A stretch of 36,866 nucleotides of DNA from an uncultured bacterium (GCA_949288335.1 CASEJU010000080.1:1-36866), one strand, 5' to 3'; positions 24,409 to 34,749 are shown, counted from the stretch's first letter. The notes: generated by a model from the sequence alone, not told the origin. Program-made: numbers and translations.

Positions 24409-25037
24409 CTCATCGCCGCCCATATAATTGCTATTTCTATTACGGCTAGTATGGAGCATATAACGTACCAAATACCAGTTGGTTTTTTAATTTTTATGTT
24501 CAAAACAAATAATATTGCCGTCATAAGCATAACAAGCGGATATGCTTTATAAAAAATACTAGGATTTAAAAATATGTTTAAATTATAGGTAAAAGGTAAT
24601 ATTATGGCTATGCTAGTAACCGGAAGTCCATAATAATACGATGCTTTTTCCTGCTTTTTTTTATTAAATATTGTCTTTTCTTCCGCTAAAACATTAAAGT
24701 ATGCTAATCTTACAACCGCGGTTAAAATATATATTACGTAAATTACTATGTTTAACCTGCTTGTAAATCCCATGCATATACCCAATACAACCGGAAACAC
24801 ACCAAACGAAACCGTATCAACAAGTGAATCGATTTGAACGCCAAACTTCTTTTCCGTTTCCGTTCTTTTGCACGCCCTTGCAACACTACCATCAAACATG
24901 TCACAAACGCCAGATAAAATTAAACACATGATTGCCGCAGGAATATTACCGAAAAATGCAATAACCATTCCAACAACCGCAAACGCAAGTCCAATGTAAG
25001 TTAATATCACCGATGCACCATAAAAGCCTATAAACAT
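24405..25037 (-). CDS. pssA: CDP-diacylglycerol-serine O-phosphatidyltransferase
   Basis: 210 aa, about six membrane helices. It makes phosphatidylserine from CDP-diacylglycerol and serine, the substrate for psd. The CDP-alcohol phosphotransferase motif is complete: Asp46, Asp49-Gly50, Ala53-Arg54, Gly66, Asp70 and Asp74 (CDMFDGSVARA ... GVQIDSLVD). AAGGAG precedes the ATG. It overlaps psd by 4 nt and is headed by a palindrome that surrounds the -10 box. Assignment as PssA rather than PgsA is supported by the partner gene. Confidence 0.93.
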   Translation of the reverse strand: MFIGFYGASVILTYIGLAFAVVGMVIAFFGNIPAAIMCLILSGVCDMFDGSVARACKRTETEKKFGVQIDSLVDTVSFGVFPVVLGICMGFTSRLNIVIYVIYILTAVVRLAYFNVLAEEKTIFNKKKQEKASYYYGLPVTSIAIILPFTYNLNIFLNPSIFYKAYPLVMLMTAILFVLNIKIKKPTGIWYVICSILAVIEIAIIWAAMR

Positions 25038-25058
25038 AACTATCTACTCCTTATCATT

Positions 25059-25085
25059 ATATGTTATGACATAATTATAACATAT
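25059..25085 (-). promoter_or_regulatory. pssA-psd promoter region with operator-like palindrome
   Basis: ATATGTTAT (25059-25067) and ATAACATAT (25077-25085) are a perfect 9-bp inverted repeat with a 9-nt centre. On the minus strand TATAAT (25079-25074) lies inside it, so a bound protein would block the -10. It lacks a T-run, so it is not a terminator. Confidence 0.55.
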
Positions 25086-25103
25086 TTAAAATTTAATAGA
25101 AAC

Positions 25104-25129
25104 AAAAAGAAGACATTAATCTTCTTTTT
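25104..25129 (-). terminator. lysS terminator containing the stop codon
   Basis: AAAAAGAAGA (25104-25113) pairs with TCTTCTTTTT (25120-25129), loop of 6 that contains the lysS stop codon; TTTTTGTTT follows on the minus strand. Confidence 0.75.
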
Positions 25130-26612
25130 TGTAATTCGGATTATCAATCTCTGGTTTCATAAGAGGAAATAAAACAACGTCCCTTATTGAAGGTTGATCA
25201 TATATTAACATCATTAGTCTATCTATTCCAAAACCTAAACCTGAAATCGGTGGCATACCTTGCTCCATGGCAAGCATGAATCCTTCGTCTAGATCCATCG
25301 TCTCATCATCACCTTGAGCCTTCGCTTTTAATTGATCTTCAAAAGTTTTTCTTTGTGTTATAGGATTTACAAGTTCAGAATACGCCTTGCATAATTCAGT
25401 TCCAAAGGCCACAACCTGGAAAACGTCTATTATTCTATCATCTTTGTCATTTCGTCTTGCAAGAGGAATAAGCATAGCAGGATAATTATACATTATTGTT
25501 GGCTCAACTATGTTTTCTCTTATTTTCTTTTTATACACAAAATCAACGATTTGGCTAACTGATTTATAATCTTCTAATTCCTCGTAGGTAAATAATCCTT
25601 TATCTACTATCTTTTCTTTTAATACTATTGGATCTTCAATTTCTAAAAAGTCAAACCCAAATATTTTTCTCATTTCTTCAACGTAATTTATTCTATTCCA
25701 GTTTTCTTTACCAAAGTCTAAACTAACGCCTTGATACTCTACCGTTGTAGTTCCAAGAAGTTCCATTAATAAAGACTTTATAAAATCCTGGTAAAAAGCC
25801 ATATTATCTTCAAAGTTCCAATAAGAAGCATACCATTCTACCTGGGTAAATTCTTGTAAATGTTGCGTGTCCATTCCTTCGTTTCTAAAACATTTTGCAA
25901 CTTCATAAACCTTATCATATCCCGCTGCAATACACTGCTTTAAATACGTTTCTGGCGCAATCCTTAAGTTACAGTCAATGTCCAAAGCATTGTGATGCGT
26001 ATAAAATGGTTTAGCTGCTGCACCACATACCGCCGTTTGCAATATAGGTGTTTCAACTTCTAAAAAACCGTGTTCTCCTAAATATTTATGAATAAAAGCA
26101 TAAAGCTTACTTCTTCCTAAAAATACTTTCCTTGACTCTTCGTTCGAAATTAAATCTACGTATCTTTGACGATACTTAAGCTCGGTATCATTAAGACCAT
26201 GGAACTTATCCGGAAGCGGTCTTAACGCCTTACCTAAAAATTCAAACGAGTTAACCCGTAAGGTTTTTTCTCCGGTTTGAGTAGTAAAGATTTCTCCTTC
26301 TGCTCCTAAGAAGTCCCCGGCATCAATTAATTTTTTAAAGAAACCATATTTTTCCTCACCAATTATATCAATTCGAAACTCTAATTGCATACCTGCTTCA
26401 ATGTCTCTTATTCTAACGAAACTTAATTTTCCCATCTTTCTCATAAAGATAACACGGCCAGCTATTCTTACGTTTTTAACTCCGTCTTCTAGCTTACTTG
26501 CTTCTTTTAAAGAATGCGTTTTTTCATATCTTTCAGGATATGGGTTACACACCTTTTTTATTTCATCTAGCTTTGCTCTTCTTACTAATTCTTGTTCAGT
26601 TAATTCTCTCAA
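25116..26612 (-). CDS. lysS: Lysyl-tRNA synthetase, class II
   Basis: 498 aa, normal length. N-terminal OB-fold about 45-130; motif 1 about 183-192 (FLEVETPIL); THHNALD and LRIAPETYLK (205-225) bind Lys and ATP; motif 2 KCFRNEGMDTQHLQEFTQVEW (about 240-260); motif 3 SGLGFGIDRLMMLI near 458-471. The segment after motif 2 (WYASYWNFED) differs from Bacillus LysRS and fits a divergent LysRS branch. The start is TTG at 26612 with AAGGAG 10 nt before it; no ATG is suitable. An extended -10 (TGTTATAAT) lies at 26640-26645. It is transcribed alone. Confidence 0.93.
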   Translation of the reverse strand: MRELTEQELVRRAKLDEIKKVCNPYPERYEKTHSLKEASKLEDGVKNVRIAGRVIFMRKMGKLSFVRIRDIEAGMQLEFRIDIIGEEKYGFFKKLIDAGDFLGAEGEIFTTQTGEKTLRVNSFEFLGKALRPLPDKFHGLNDTELKYRQRYVDLISNEESRKVFLGRSKLYAFIHKYLGEHGFLEVETPILQTAVCGAAAKPFYTHHNALDIDCNLRIAPETYLKQCIAAGYDKVYEVAKCFRNEGMDTQHLQEFTQVEWYASYWNFEDNMAFYQDFIKSLLMELLGTTTVEYQGVSLDFGKENWNRINYVEEMRKIFGFDFLEIEDPIVLKEKIVDKGLFTYEELEDYKSVSQIVDFVYKKKIRENIVEPTIMYNYPAMLIPLARRNDKDDRIIDVFQVVAFGTELCKAYSELVNPITQRKTFEDQLKAKAQGDDETMDLDEGFMLAMEQGMPPISGLGFGIDRLMMLIYDQPSIRDVVLFPLMKPEIDNPNYKKED

Positions 26613-26639
26613 GATAATTCAACTCCTTTATTTCTATAT

Positions 26640-26645
26640 ATTATA
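26640..26645 (-). promoter_or_regulatory. lysS extended -10 promoter
   Basis: TATAAT (26645-26640) preceded by TGT on the minus strand, i.e. an extended -10; a poor -35 (TGTTAA) sits 17 nt before it. No T-box was seen. Confidence 0.6.
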
Positions 26646-26669
26646 ACATAATTTTTTATTATTTAACAT

Positions 26670-27485
26670 TTATTTGCTAGCGGTACATTGGTATCCAGAT
26701 TTCTCTAAGTTACTTTTTAATTTTTCAAAAGTAAGGTCCTTAGAAATTTCAAAATAACTAAGTGGCGTTGATTCTTGGTTTATTCCACTTAAACTTTTAA
26801 AATCAATCAGTTCAAAATCCAAATATCCGTTAACCTTAAAATAATCATCACTATTCTCATACGAATAAGTAAATCCAGGCATACCATTAGAATTAATTAT
26901 CGCTTTTAGTTTTTCGTTTTTTACATAATCTATTTGGTCTTTGTACTCATCGCTTAAAGCGGTGTAAGTATACGTACTTTGAACGTAAATAATCTTATTT
27001 TTTTTATAAGTTATTTTATATTCGTCAGTGTATTTATAGCCAATATCTTCAGCACTAGTAGAACAATTAACCACTTTTTCTAAACCAAACACATAATTTA
27101 CAAGCACGTATATCAAAATAATTCCTATAATAAACCCAATGATAAACCAAATTATGATTTTTTTGTTACTTAAAAAATTGTTATCTTTTTTTTCTTTAGG
27201 TGCATCTTCATCTTGCTCTTTTACTGAATCTATAATATTTAAAGATTCATCATAATTATCATTATCTTTATTTTCTTTAACCTCATCATCTTTCATAACG
27301 TCATCAGAAAAAAAAGGTGTTTTATTATCATCATTTTTTATTTCGGAATCTTTATAAAAAACCTCTTTTTTGTGGTATGTCAATTCTTCTTTTGCATCAT
27401 CTTTTTTACCCGTGTCTATCTCAATAAAATCACTACCAAAAATATCATCTAACGCGTTCTTTAAATCCTTATCTTTATTATCCAT
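26670..27485 (-). CDS. Single-pass membrane protein, relative of the 22702 gene product
   Basis: 271 aa. I start at 27485 because AGAAGGGG lies 4 nt before that ATG; the longer frame to 27539 has none. A long acidic and lysine-rich cytoplasmic part (1-105), one membrane helix (109-131) and an outer domain of about 135 residues. Cys141 just after the helix and Cys267 near the end (GYQCTAS) mirror the other protein, suggesting a disulfide-closed domain. Segments such as YKITYKKNKIIYVQSTYTY and LKSNLEKSGYQC align with it. A YehR/DUF1307-like fold is possible. Function unknown. Confidence 0.7.
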   Translation of the reverse strand: MDNKDKDLKNALDDIFGSDFIEIDTGKKDDAKEELTYHKKEVFYKDSEIKNDDNKTPFFSDDVMKDDEVKENKDNDNYDESLNIIDSVKEQDEDAPKEKKDNNFLSNKKIIIWFIIGFIIGIILIYVLVNYVFGLEKVVNCSTSAEDIGYKYTDEYKITYKKNKIIYVQSTYTYTALSDEYKDQIDYVKNEKLKAIINSNGMPGFTYSYENSDDYFKVNGYLDFELIDFKSLSGINQESTPLSYFEISKDLTFEKLKSNLEKSGYQCTASK

Positions 27486-27541
27486 GATACCCCTTCTTTC
27501 ATCTTTATATAGTATATCATAACAAGCATTTTTCATCAATA

Positions 27542-27575
27542 AAAAGACATTAATGTGCTTTTATTAATGTCTTTT
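27542..27575 (-). terminator. Terminator of the DUF421 gene
   Basis: AAAAGACATTAAT (27542-27554) pairs perfectly with ATTAATGTCTTTT (27563-27575) over 13 bp, loop of 8; TTTTTATT follows on the minus strand. The stop codon touches the stem. Confidence 0.75.
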
Positions 27576-28218
27576 ATTTATTTACCTCATCTTGTTTAAT
27601 TATAAAAAGTTCACCATTTTTGCAAAACGCATAAAAAACATCCACAACCTTGATTTTTTTGTCCGCTAATACGTTAAGTAGCCAACTTTTCGTTTTATTA
27701 ATACTATACAAATTATCAAAGTTTACCTCACCATCTAATATGATGGGAAGTGGGTATGTTTTTTTATCTTTATCATCCTTTTTAAAAACGGATAATTTAC
27801 CATTTATCTCTAGAATCGCATAATCTACCTCATCAATTGATCTTACGTCCTTTTCTCTTAACTGTAATAATAAATCATCCAAAGTATATCTTTGCTCTAC
27901 CATGTTTTTAAAGTTAATTAATCCTTTTTTTATAATAACAACGGGTTTACCATCAACGAAACTTCTAAACTTCGTACTTTTTAAAGATACTCTAGATATT
28001 AAAACCTGTAAAACAACAAGGACTAAAGCTGGAACCAAGCTAAAAAAGAAATTTGACTTGTTTTCAAGCGCTATTGCAACTAACTCCGCAATCAAAATAA
28101 ACACAACTAAATCAAAGGTTCCTAGTTGTCCTACTTCCCTTTTTCCCATTATTCTAAATATTAACGCAACAAGCAAATATATAACAATGGTTTTTACAAT
28201 TATAATTAATAAAGACAT
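27574..28218 (-). CDS. DUF421 family membrane protein (YrbG/YetF type)
   Basis: 214 aa. Three N-terminal membrane helices (about 3-25, 35-53, 60-78), with the conserved MGKREVGQLGTFDLVVFIL and RSFVDGKPVVIIKKG, followed by a soluble DUF421 domain ending in LREKDVRSIDEVDYAILEING. Family role is unclear; YetF-type proteins of this group have been tied to spore coat or envelope traits in Bacillus. GGTGAT lies 3 nt before the ATG. Position beside a YrzE-like gene and the flippase matches yrbG in B. subtilis. Confidence 0.9.
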   Translation of the reverse strand: MSLLIIIVKTIVIYLLVALIFRIMGKREVGQLGTFDLVVFILIAELVAIALENKSNFFFSLVPALVLVVLQVLISRVSLKSTKFRSFVDGKPVVIIKKGLINFKNMVEQRYTLDDLLLQLREKDVRSIDEVDYAILEINGKLSVFKKDDKDKKTYPLPIILDGEVNFDNLYSINKTKSWLLNVLADKKIKVVDVFYAFCKNGELFIIKQDEVNK

Positions 28219-28233
28219 GCTATCACCAATATT

Positions 28234-28253
28234 ATTATGATATTAATCATAAT
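28234..28253. promoter_or_regulatory. Palindrome between divergent membrane genes
   Basis: ATTATGAT (28234-28241) and ATCATAAT (28246-28253) are a perfect inverted repeat with a 4-nt centre, in the 72-nt gap between two divergent genes. It may be an operator that acts both ways. Confidence 0.4.
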
Positions 28254-28290
28254 TTTGTATTCAAATAATATATTTAATTAGAGGTGAAAC

Positions 28291-29837
<1,547 letters not shown>

Positions 29838-29838
<1 letters not shown>

Positions 29839-29999
29839 TAGTTTCCAAATCTTTTGTATTTATTTCTTACTTTTTTAACCGAATTAAATGCATGGTGTCT
29901 TTTTAATTGTTTTTTAACATAAACCGTATCTTTTTCATTAACCGTTTTAACCTTGTTATAATTAAACTTAACGCCCACACTATCTACATACGTTTTCAT
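29838..29999 (-). CDS. Small basic protein, 53 aa
   Basis: 53 aa, rich in Lys, Arg, Val and Tyr, with ends such as KKQLKRHHAFNSVKKVRNKY, so strongly positive and perhaps RNA- or membrane-binding. Start at 29999: AAAGGAT lies 10 nt before it, inside the end of the upstream gene, whose stop is 4 nt away. The longer frame to 30041 would begin in that gene. No Cys and no family recognised. Cotranscribed with the 165-aa gene, and ended by its own terminator. Confidence 0.6.
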
Positions 30000-30003
30000 A
30001 GTT

Positions 30004-30501
30004 TTATTTATCCTTTCTTGAAAGTAATCTTTTTTTTGCATACAAAAGTGCTTTATACTCTTTTTTATTTTCTTTTATATCATCTTTAAGCTGCAATTTT
30101 GCATATTTAATAAATGGTTTTGATATTTTTACTAAATTAACATCATCTTTTATATTTTGTTTTATTATTTTTAAACGATTATAAACATCCATTATTTCAT
30201 TTAAAAATAAAGGATTAGAATTCTTGTTTAAATACGTTTTTATCGCATCATCAAGATCGTTTAAAATACATAAGTAAGATGGTGTATCATAGTAAAAATT
30301 TTTCTTATCAGCTGATATTACATTATACTTAAAAAGTTCATCTAATATTACATTATGAAAGCACATGTTAGATAATAATTCTTCATCATACATTATTTTA
30401 GTTTCATAATTAATTGATATCGCTTTATCAAGTTGGTTCATATCAAAATAGTTAACACCGTCTTCTTTTCTTAACTTTTCTAAAGTCTTTTTGTATAACA
30501 C
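30004..30501 (-). CDS. Hypothetical protein, 165 aa
   Basis: Soluble, helical, rich in Lys, Asn and Asp; the last 30 residues are basic. No motif recognised. Start is GTG at 30501 with AAGGAGTGAT 3 nt before it. Lies 37 nt after queA and 4 nt before the small basic gene, so likely part of a ruvA-ruvB-queA transcript, and it separates queA from tgt. Confidence 0.6.
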   Translation of the reverse strand: MLYKKTLEKLRKEDGVNYFDMNQLDKAISINYETKIMYDEELLSNMCFHNVILDELFKYNVISADKKNFYYDTPSYLCILNDLDDAIKTYLNKNSNPLFLNEIMDVYNRLKIIKQNIKDDVNLVKISKPFIKYAKLQLKDDIKENKKEYKALLYAKKRLLSRKDK

Positions 30502-30538
30502 GTTATCACTCCTTTTTGCTTTTTAATAAAACATGTAT

Positions 30539-31561
30539 TTATTTAATAAACATACAATCTCCAAAAGAGAAAAACCTGTATTTTTCCTTAACAGCGTGCT
30601 CATAAGCTTTAAGTATGTTCTCTTTTCCTGCTAAAGCACTAACAAGCATTATTAACGTTGATTTTGGCAAGTGAAAGTTAGTTAATAAAGCGTCGATTCC
30701 CTTAAATTTATATCCTGGATAAATAAATATCTTGGTGTTACCAGATTGTTCTTTAAAGTATCCATCATCATCCGCTACCGTCTCTAAAACCCGGGTTGTT
30801 GTTGTACCAATTGCTATTATTTTATTTCCTCTTTTTCTTGTTTCGTTAAGAAGGTTTGCAACTTCAGAAGAAAGAATATAGTATTCAGAATGCATATCAT
30901 GGTTAGTTACATCTTCTACGACTACCGGCCTAAACGTACCAAGTCCAACATGAAGTGTTACATATGCTATGTTTACACCTTTTTCTTTTAACTTATTTAA
31001 ATATTCTTTAGTAAAATGAAGTCCTGCCGTTGGAGCTGCTGCACTTCCTAGGTTTTTAGCATAAACCGTTTGATACCTTGATTTATCTTCTAGTTTTTCT
31101 GTTATGTAAGGAGGAAGAGGCATCTCGCCTAACCTATCTAATATTTCAAGAAAAATACCATCATAAATAAATTTGTAGCGTCTTATCCCATCTTCACCAA
31201 CAAAAGTACACTTACATGATAATTCATCAGAAAACTTAACCATCGTTCCTTCTTTAATTCTTTTTGCAGGTTTGGTTAAACACTCCCATTCATCATCACC
31301 TAAATCCTTAAGCATTAAAACCTCAATTACCGCACCAGTATTCTCTTTATGACCAATTAATCTAGCAGGAATAACCTTGGTATCATTTAAAACGATGGTG
31401 TCTCCTTCATTTATGTAATTTATTAAATCGGTAAACCTACCATCTTTAAAATCACCCGTATTTTTATCCAAAACAAGCATACGTGATTTGCTTCTATTTT
31501 TTAAAGGAGTTTGTGCAATTAACTCTTTAGGTAAAAAATAATCAAAGTCTTGCGTTTTCAT
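30539..31561 (-). CDS. queA: S-adenosylmethionine:tRNA ribosyltransferase-isomerase
   Basis: 340 aa, normal length. QueA uses the ribosyl part of SAM to convert preQ1-modified tRNA to epoxyqueuosine. Family markers: [19 protein letters not shown] at the N-terminus, [29 protein letters not shown]-type [18 protein letters not shown] and [28 protein letters not shown] precedes the ATG. It follows ruvB after a terminator-like hairpin, as in Bacillus. Confidence 0.96.
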   Translation of the reverse strand: MKTQDFDYFLPKELIAQTPLKNRSKSRMLVLDKNTGDFKDGRFTDLINYINEGDTIVLNDTKVIPARLIGHKENTGAVIEVLMLKDLGDDEWECLTKPAKRIKEGTMVKFSDELSCKCTFVGEDGIRRYKFIYDGIFLEILDRLGEMPLPPYITEKLEDKSRYQTVYAKNLGSAAAPTAGLHFTKEYLNKLKEKGVNIAYVTLHVGLGTFRPVVVEDVTNHDMHSEYYILSSEVANLLNETRKRGNKIIAIGTTTTRVLETVADDDGYFKEQSGNTKIFIYPGYKFKGIDALLTNFHLPKSTLIMLVSALAGKENILKAYEHAVKEKYRFFSFGDCMFIK

Positions 31562-31576
31562 AAAACACCTCCTAAA

Positions 31577-31607
31577 TAAAAAAATAAGTACTTGTTAGGT
31601 ACTTATT
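31577..31607 (-). terminator. Hairpin between ruvB and queA
   Basis: AATAAGTAC (31583-31591) pairs with GTACTTATT (31599-31607), loop of 7; TTTTTTATTT follows on the minus strand. It could end or attenuate the ruvAB transcript before queA, whose ribosome site lies just downstream. Confidence 0.7.
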
Positions 31608-31621
31608 ATAGTTTATTTTAA

Positions 31622-32638
31622 CTAAAAATGCAATTGATTGTTCTCACTTTGTTTATCGATTGCCAAATGCTTATATGCAATATCCGTTACAACACGTCCT
31701 CTAGGAGTTCTTTTTAAATAACCTATTTGAAGCAAGTAAGGTTCACACACGTCTTCAATCGTTGATACTTCCTCACCGATTGATGCCGCAACCGCTTCTA
31801 CACCTACTGGTCCACCATTAAATTTATATATTATTGTTTTTAAAAGTTCATAGTCAACTTCATCAAGCCCTAGCTTATCAACCTTAAGAGAATCAAGTGC
31901 GTGTTTGGTTATTTCTAAAGTTATAATACCATCTGCTTTAACAAGTGCAAAATCGCTAACCCGTTTTAAAAGCCGGTTTGCAATTCTAGGTGTTCTTCGG
32001 CACCTGTTAGCAAGTTCTTTTGCGGCTTCATCTTCAATTTGTAAATCAAGTACCCGAGCACTTCTTTTTATTATTTTGGTTATTTCCTCTTCGGTGTAAT
32101 AATTAAGTTTAGATACTATTCCAAAACGATCACGTAATGGTGCTGATAAATCACCCGCTCTTGTCGTTGCACCAATTAAGGTAAACTTAGGCAAATCAAT
32201 TCTTAAATTACGATTAGATCCTTCCCCACCAACTATTATGTCTAAGGTAAAATCTTCCATGGCCGAATATAGTATTTCCTCTACAAACCTTGGTATCCTA
32301 TGTATTTCGTCAATAAATAATACGTCCCCTTCTTCTAAAGATGATAATACCGCTGCTAAATCACCAGACTTTTCAATTGCCGGGCCAGATGCAGTTTTTA
32401 TGTTCGCTCCCATTTCGTTTGCTATAACGTAAGATAAAGTTGTCTTACCAAGACCCGGTGGGCCATATAAAAGAACGTGATCAAGGCTTTGCTTGCGCAT
32501 TTTAGCAGCCTTCATAAAAACTTTCAAATTCTCGACGATATCTTTTTGACCAATATATTCATCTATCGTTTTAGGCCTTATCGTAGATTCAAAATTGTCT
32601 TCTTTTAATTTATCAGATGTAATTATTCTATCGTCCAT
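31622..32638 (-). CDS. ruvB: Holliday junction DNA helicase RuvB
   Basis: 338 aa AAA+ motor that drives branch migration with RuvA. Walker [10 protein letters not shown] (59-67), Walker B LFIDEIHR (107-114), sensor 1 GATTR (156-160), arginine finger RDRFG (169-173) and the C-terminal winged-helix ([14 protein letters not shown]). AAGGAGA precedes the ATG by 10 nt; ruvA ends 13 nt upstream. Confidence 0.97.
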   Translation of the reverse strand: MDDRIITSDKLKEDNFESTIRPKTIDEYIGQKDIVENLKVFMKAAKMRKQSLDHVLLYGPPGLGKTTLSYVIANEMGANIKTASGPAIEKSGDLAAVLSSLEEGDVLFIDEIHRIPRFVEEILYSAMEDFTLDIIVGGEGSNRNLRIDLPKFTLIGATTRAGDLSAPLRDRFGIVSKLNYYTEEEITKIIKRSARVLDLQIEDEAAKELANRCRRTPRIANRLLKRVSDFALVKADGIITLEITKHALDSLKVDKLGLDEVDYELLKTIIYKFNGGPVGVEAVAASIGEEVSTIEDVCEPYLLQIGYLKRTPRGRVVTDIAYKHLAIDKQSENNQLHF

Positions 32639-32651
32639 AAGATGTTCTCCT

Positions 32652-33203
32652 TTACTTTAACAATAATTTTAACGCGTCTTTAACTTGTAACTCCAATGAT
32701 TTAGAAGCATCAACCATTGGTAATATCTTCTTTATATCCGCTTGTTTATAGCCAAGGGATTTAAGCGTTTCACTAAGTTCGGTAAAATCTTGTTTAGATG
32801 TTTTTTCATCACTAGCTAACTTACCTTTTAAATCAAGAATAATTTGTCTTGCAACCTTATCACCAATTTTTGGGAACTTCTTTAAATAATTAATGTTACC
32901 CGATTCAATGGCCTCATGAATCCCGTTCATGTTATCACCAGAAAGCATTGGAAGTGCCATTTTACAGCCGAGTCCTTTAACGCTAATTAATCTTAAAAAT
33001 AAATCTTTTTCTTCTTTAGTTTTAAAACCATAAAGTGTATTTTCATCTTCTCTTATTTGCTGATATAAATAAATTAAAATTTCTTCGTTCAGTTTATATG
33101 AATAAGGATTAGAAACATAAATCATATAACCAATACCGTGTGTTTCAACAACGATATAACCAGGTTCTATAATGCTTACAACTCCTTTAATATAAGAATA
33201 CAT
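32652..33203 (-). CDS. ruvA: Holliday junction DNA helicase subunit RuvA
   Basis: 183 aa. RuvA binds four-way junctions and loads RuvB. OB-fold [20 protein letters not shown] at the start, two helix-hairpin-helix elements ([33 protein letters not shown]), and a C-terminal domain III that binds RuvB. Start is 33203, matching family members that begin MYxYIKG, with AGGATGAT 4 nt before; the ATG at 33212 would overlap this ribosome site. First gene of ruvAB, with a possible LexA box in its promoter. Confidence 0.96.
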   Translation of the reverse strand: MYSYIKGVVSIIEPGYIVVETHGIGYMIYVSNPYSYKLNEEILIYLYQQIREDENTLYGFKTKEEKDLFLRLISVKGLGCKMALPMLSGDNMNGIHEAIESGNINYLKKFPKIGDKVARQIILDLKGKLASDEKTSKQDFTELSETLKSLGYKQADIKKILPMVDASKSLELQVKDALKLLLK

Positions 33204-33233
33204 AACAATCATCCTACTTTCTAATACAAAACA

Positions 33234-33262
33234 ATTTTAACACGAACAAATGTATTTGTAAA
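33234..33262 (-). promoter_or_regulatory. ruvA promoter with LexA-like box in the spacer
   Basis: TTTACA (33262-33257), 17-nt spacer, extended TGT-TAAAAT (33239-33234). The spacer, 33243-33256, reads CGAACAAATGTATT on the plus strand and matches 12 of 14 positions of the Bacillus LexA consensus CGAACRNRYGTTYC. The same bases also hold the palindrome ACAAAT-GT-ATTTGT. Confidence 0.6.
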
Positions 33263-33265
33263 TAA

Positions 33266-33748
33266 TTACTTTTTAATATTTGAATTTTTTATGTATGGAT
33301 TAGATAAAGAATAATAATCATCCCTGTCATTTATAAATCCGGCGTTATATACCATCATTATGCTATTTATGTTATCAGGAGCTATTCTTGCTTTTATTTT
33401 ATGGATAAAAGGATACGTTTTAAATACATAATCACATACTTCACTTAAAATAAGCCTGCCGTAACCTTTAGACCTTTTATCCTTATCAACCAGTTGTCTT
33501 ACGTATACAGCTTCTTCCTTTTCGTTAAAGTTTCCAAAATCAACATAACCGATAAGCTCATTATTCAAAGACAAAAAGAAACCTTTACCAAAAATATCAT
33601 TAGCGCTTTTTAAAAGATGAGGTAAAAATCCTTGAAACCTTTTTATAACGCTTTCGTCTTTTAATATTTTCTTTAAAAATAACATGTGTTCTTTATTGTC
33701 TTTATCAAAAAAACATAAACTTAACTTTCCAATATTAATATTATCCAT
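33266..33748 (-). CDS. GNAT family N-acetyltransferase
   Basis: 160 aa. GNAT fold: beta strands in the middle (GYVDFGNFNEKEEAVYVRQL), then motif A KDKRSKGYGRLILSEV with the acetyl-CoA-binding R-x-x-G-x-G pattern, and APDNINSIMMVYNAGF as motif B. Start set at 33748: GGTGTT, close to the common GGTGAT, lies 4 nt before. Substrate unknown. Followed by ruvA 62 nt later with its own promoter. Confidence 0.8.
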   Translation of the reverse strand: MDNINIGKLSLCFFDKDNKEHMLFLKKILKDESVIKRFQGFLPHLLKSANDIFGKGFFLSLNNELIGYVDFGNFNEKEEAVYVRQLVDKDKRSKGYGRLILSEVCDYVFKTYPFIHKIKARIAPDNINSIMMVYNAGFINDRDDYYSLSNPYIKNSNIKK

Positions 33749-33778
33749 GTTTAACACCATTAACATTTTAACATAACT

Positions 33779-33806
33779 AAAAAAAGATTACCATAAGGTA
33801 AATCTT
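33779..33806 (-). terminator. Terminator of the PepSY gene
   Basis: On the minus strand AAGATTTACC pairs with GGTAATCTT with one bulged T, loop of 4, then TTTTTTT (plus-strand A-run 33779-33785). Confidence 0.65.
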
Positions 33807-33832
33807 ATTAAGTATTATAAAGATAATAAATT

Positions 33833-34435
33833 TTAATTAGCACCATTTCTTCTTAATTGATCTTTGTCTTGACTTATTATAACGCCATCTTTCGCTCTTA
33901 TTTCATATTCATACTCATATCCTCTATAATGAAACTCAACGTCATATACAAGTTCATTATCATCATAATCTTCTTGCTTTTTAACGAAATTAACGTCATT
34001 TTCACTAGCATTAGCATTATCTAAAGCAATCTTAATGGCTTCATCTAAAGTTATGTTGTTTCCTTGGGTTGTTTGAACGTTATTATTAGTATTATTACCG
34101 GCATTATTATTTACACTACCACTCGAAACATAATAATCAGTATAGAACACCTTACCTTCTTTTGCATCTATTTTAAATTCATAATCATTATTATTGTAAT
34201 AAATTTCTACCTCATACTCTTTTTTATCTAATTCAAAATCAATACTTTCAAAATAAATGTCACTTTCGTTTACATTCATTTTTTCTATAATAATTTCTTT
34301 TACCTTATCCTTACTTATAAAAGATGTTTTAACGTAAATAAAGAAACTTATTAATAAAGCTACTATAATTAAGATAATTATTAGTACGACGGTTAAAATT
34401 GTTTTCTTTTTTTCTTCAAGCTTTTTCTTTTTCAT
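33833..34435 (-). CDS. Membrane protein with two PepSY domains
   Basis: 200 aa. Start 34435 with AGGAAGGTGG nearby; the longer frame to 34486 covers the promoter. Lys-rich N-terminus, one membrane helix (13-35), then PepSY domain 1 (about 41-100), an Asn/Gln/Thr linker (107-127) and PepSY domain 2 (about 128-190: LDEAIKIALDNANASENDV ... YEIRAKDGVIIS). Outer location expected. PepSY domains often inhibit or bind proteases or envelope proteins; partner unknown. Confidence 0.8.
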   Translation of the reverse strand: MKKKKLEEKKKTILTVVLIIILIIVALLISFFIYVKTSFISKDKVKEIIIEKMNVNESDIYFESIDFELDKKEYEVEIYYNNNDYEFKIDAKEGKVFYTDYYVSSGSVNNNAGNNTNNNVQTTQGNNITLDEAIKIALDNANASENDVNFVKKQEDYDDNELVYDVEFHYRGYEYEYEIRAKDGVIISQDKDQLRRNGAN

Positions 34436-34457
34436 ATAAACCACCTTCCTATTATTA

Positions 34458-34486
34458 ATTTTACCATAAGAAAATTTCATAGACAA
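34458..34486 (-). promoter_or_regulatory. Promoter of the PepSY gene
   Basis: TTGTCT (34486-34481), 17-nt spacer ending TGG, TAAAAT (34463-34458). Start near 34451, leader about 16 nt. Confidence 0.65.
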
Positions 34487-34528
34487 TACGTTATTAATAA
34501 AGAAAAATAAAATACTTAATCAAATTAA

Positions 34529-34554
34529 AACACCTTATTAAAAAATAAAGTGTT
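34529..34554 (-). terminator. Hairpin in the long intergenic gap
   Basis: On the minus strand AACACTTTATT (34554-34544) pairs with AATAAGGTGTT (34539-34529) including one U-G pair, followed by TTTAATTTG. Within the 314-nt gap between the PepSY and permease genes, which otherwise holds no gene. Confidence 0.45.
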
Positions 34555-34557
34555 GAT

Positions 34558-34581
34558 GTTATAGTTATAGTTATAGTTATA
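34558..34581. repeat. Four copies of GTTATA in tandem
   Basis: Perfect hexamer repeat, 4 units, in the intergenic gap 34436-34749. Such tracts can change length by slippage; here it lies too far from any promoter to assign an effect. Confidence 0.7.
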
Positions 34582-34720
34582 TCTATTTATTTTCTTAATT
34601 ATTCTTCATTGTAATGACATCAGTTTTAGGTTTTTTTATAAAAATTCTATAAAATATATTTTTTACTTTAAATATAAAAAATATATTCGCATTTAACTAT
34701 TTAACAAACATTTCCAAACA

Positions 34721-34747
34721 AAAACAAGGAAGCATTTTCCTTGTTTT
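34721..34747 (-). terminator. Terminator of the GntR-ABC operon
   Basis: AAAACAAGGAA (34721-34731) pairs with TTCCTTGTTTT (34737-34747), loop of 5, directly after the permease stop codon; TTTTG follows on the minus strand. Confidence 0.75.
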
Positions 34748-34749
34748 AA

